Below, one piece after another: positions 63,160 to 64,000 of a stretch of 64,000 nucleotides of DNA. Both the position numbers and the translations under genes were made by a program. Each line of letters opens with the position of its first letter. Position 1 is the first letter of the stretch. The DNA lies in contig CBDAVS010000002.1 in the NCBI GenBank assembly GCA_965201085.1, positions 22,661-86,660 on the forward strand, given 5' to 3'. The notes below the pieces were generated by a model. It was not told where the DNA came from. It made no database searches and was given only the letters and a program-made list of their open reading frames with translations. Source of the stretch: JAPOUP01 sp965201085. Its GTDB lineage: Bacteria > Pseudomonadota > Alphaproteobacteria > Rhodobacterales > Rhodobacteraceae.

Positions 63160-64000
63160 GCCGACTCCCTGCCAATCGAGGGGCCTCTGGAGGCAGGACC
63201 GGTGAAACGGCTCCGTATAAAGCCTATTGAGCAAAACATCCCATTCCATTGACTCAATGCTGTTTTCCGTCCAAAGGCTCCGCGGCGGCCCTGACCGTTT
63301 CACAGCCGGGCTTTCCGGCCCTCCAGTCCAAGCTGGCGGTTGTCCGGCCGCGCCGCCGCCGGCGCCCCCTGCCGTTCCTCGCCCCGGCTGGTGCCGCCGG
63401 AGCCCGACCGGACGGGTTCGCCCCGGTGCCCGCCGAGGGGTCGGCTGGGTTGACCTGGAATTCGGCTTTTCGACCCGTCCCGACGGGCGGGACCGCAGCC
63501 GCATGACGGAGATGGCCCGGTCAGTCGGGAAGGCCGGCAGGTCCGGGTCAGTCCCAAAGACGAACGTGAGCGCGGTAGCGACCCCGATGGTGTTGCCGTG
63601 GAGAGGCCAACACCTGTCATCCGGCGCAGGGCTTCGGCTGTCACCCTTTCGCGGGCCCAAAGCCCGCAGGCCTTCAATGCCCTATGAGTGGCTTCCGGCC
63701 CGCCTCCGCTAGGCGGCGCGGTGCTTTCGATGTGCTCAGCGCCTCGCAGGCTTCGATCCGCTCCGGGATGAAGTCGAAGCGCCGCGGCGACCGCTCCAAG
63801 GCGAACGGGCGCTCCTCGCGCCATGTCCACTCCAGTCTCGCCGCGAACCGCCCGGATCAGCCCGTCGCGGAGCGACGTTAGGCGATGCGGATTCCGCTCG
63901 TCTCCGGACGATCGCCCGAAGGATCCGCAGGCCAATCACCCCGGCGAGGCCGACGGTCACGCTGTCCGGCCGGAAGTCCGTCTCCGTCAGGGCCTTCCGC
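63160..64000. other. GC-rich IS-like DNA, unclassified
   Basis: After the flavoprotein gene composition changes sharply. Frames are open on both strands, as in the decayed IS elements elsewhere here. The minus strand has pieces such as RRMTGVGLSTATPSG that vaguely recall IS110-type tails, but no order of motifs can be defended. It runs off the window end. Confidence 0.35.

Noticed and set aside
1..64000. CRISPR array
   Set aside because: No set of short direct repeats with regular unique spacers was seen. All repeated sequences trace to IS elements or their ends.

Overview
The window looks like a piece of an alphaproteobacterial chromosome, most likely from a Rhodobacteraceae-type (Rhodobacterales) lineage. 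The basis is the style of the housekeeping genes (recG tail, hisI beside a glutamyl-Q tRNA(Asp) synthetase and an Fe-S scaffold gene, gyrA, a RodZ-like tail before ispG, metG), plus TRAP and Aap-type transporters. The genome is heavily invaded. By eye about 27 kb, over 40% of the window, is insertion-sequence (IS) DNA from at least seven families: IS5/IS1031-type, IS5/IS427-type, IS30, ISNCY, an IS4-like family, IS256 and IS21, with an IS1595-like relic. Many copies are nested or truncated. That load and the number of freshly broken host genes suggest relaxed selection, for example a recently host-restricted or symbiotic bacterium. The lifestyle is inference.

Layout. 1-4.4 kb: end of recG, a tiny membrane-protein gene, then an IS5/IS30 block. 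4.4-10.6 kb: conserved core with a small membrane protein, Fe-S scaffold protein, hisI, gluQ, gyrA and tRNA-Asp. 10.9-18.6 kb: ISNCY, two tandem IS5 copies, a nucleotidyltransferase relic and an ISNCY split by an IS4-like element. 18.7-24 kb: broken ispG, intact DsbA-like and M48 protease genes, a truncated aminotransferase and a GST-like gene. 24.4-28.5 kb: IS block with the only full-length IS30. 28.5-41 kb: a catabolic cluster with a GntR regulator, sugar/cyclitol-type dehydrogenases, TRAP transporter dctPQM and a 3-dehydroshikimate-dehydratase-like gene. Its transporter is intact but most enzymes carry stops, frameshifts or IS insertions. 41.3-45.8 kb: an IS-in-IS stack. 45.8-50.7 kb: hsdM and recombinase relics beside tRNA-Ser, metG, an MFS transporter and a HEPN-like relic. 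50.7-54.6 kb: IS21 and IS30 relics. 54.6-63.1 kb: an intact amino-acid uptake and catabolism locus. 63.2-64 kb: unclassified GC-rich IS-like DNA.

How genes work together. The best intact system is at 54.6-63.1 kb. An aapJQMP-type ABC importer and a single-chain cobalamin-binding mutase-like protein are read on one strand. A proline-racemase-family epimerase with both catalytic cysteines and a D-amino-acid-dehydrogenase-type flavoprotein are read divergently. This fits import and epimerisation/oxidation of hydroxyproline or a related amino acid, with a B12 enzyme of unknown reaction attached. The TRAP cluster probably once took up and degraded a cyclitol, shikimate/quinate-like or sugar-acid compound, but is now decaying.

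A second notable signal concerns the IS copies. Compared by hand, decayed copies differ from the intact-looking copy mainly by A-to-G and T-to-C changes. The stops in host pseudogenes look like ordinary C-to-T or G-to-A changes.
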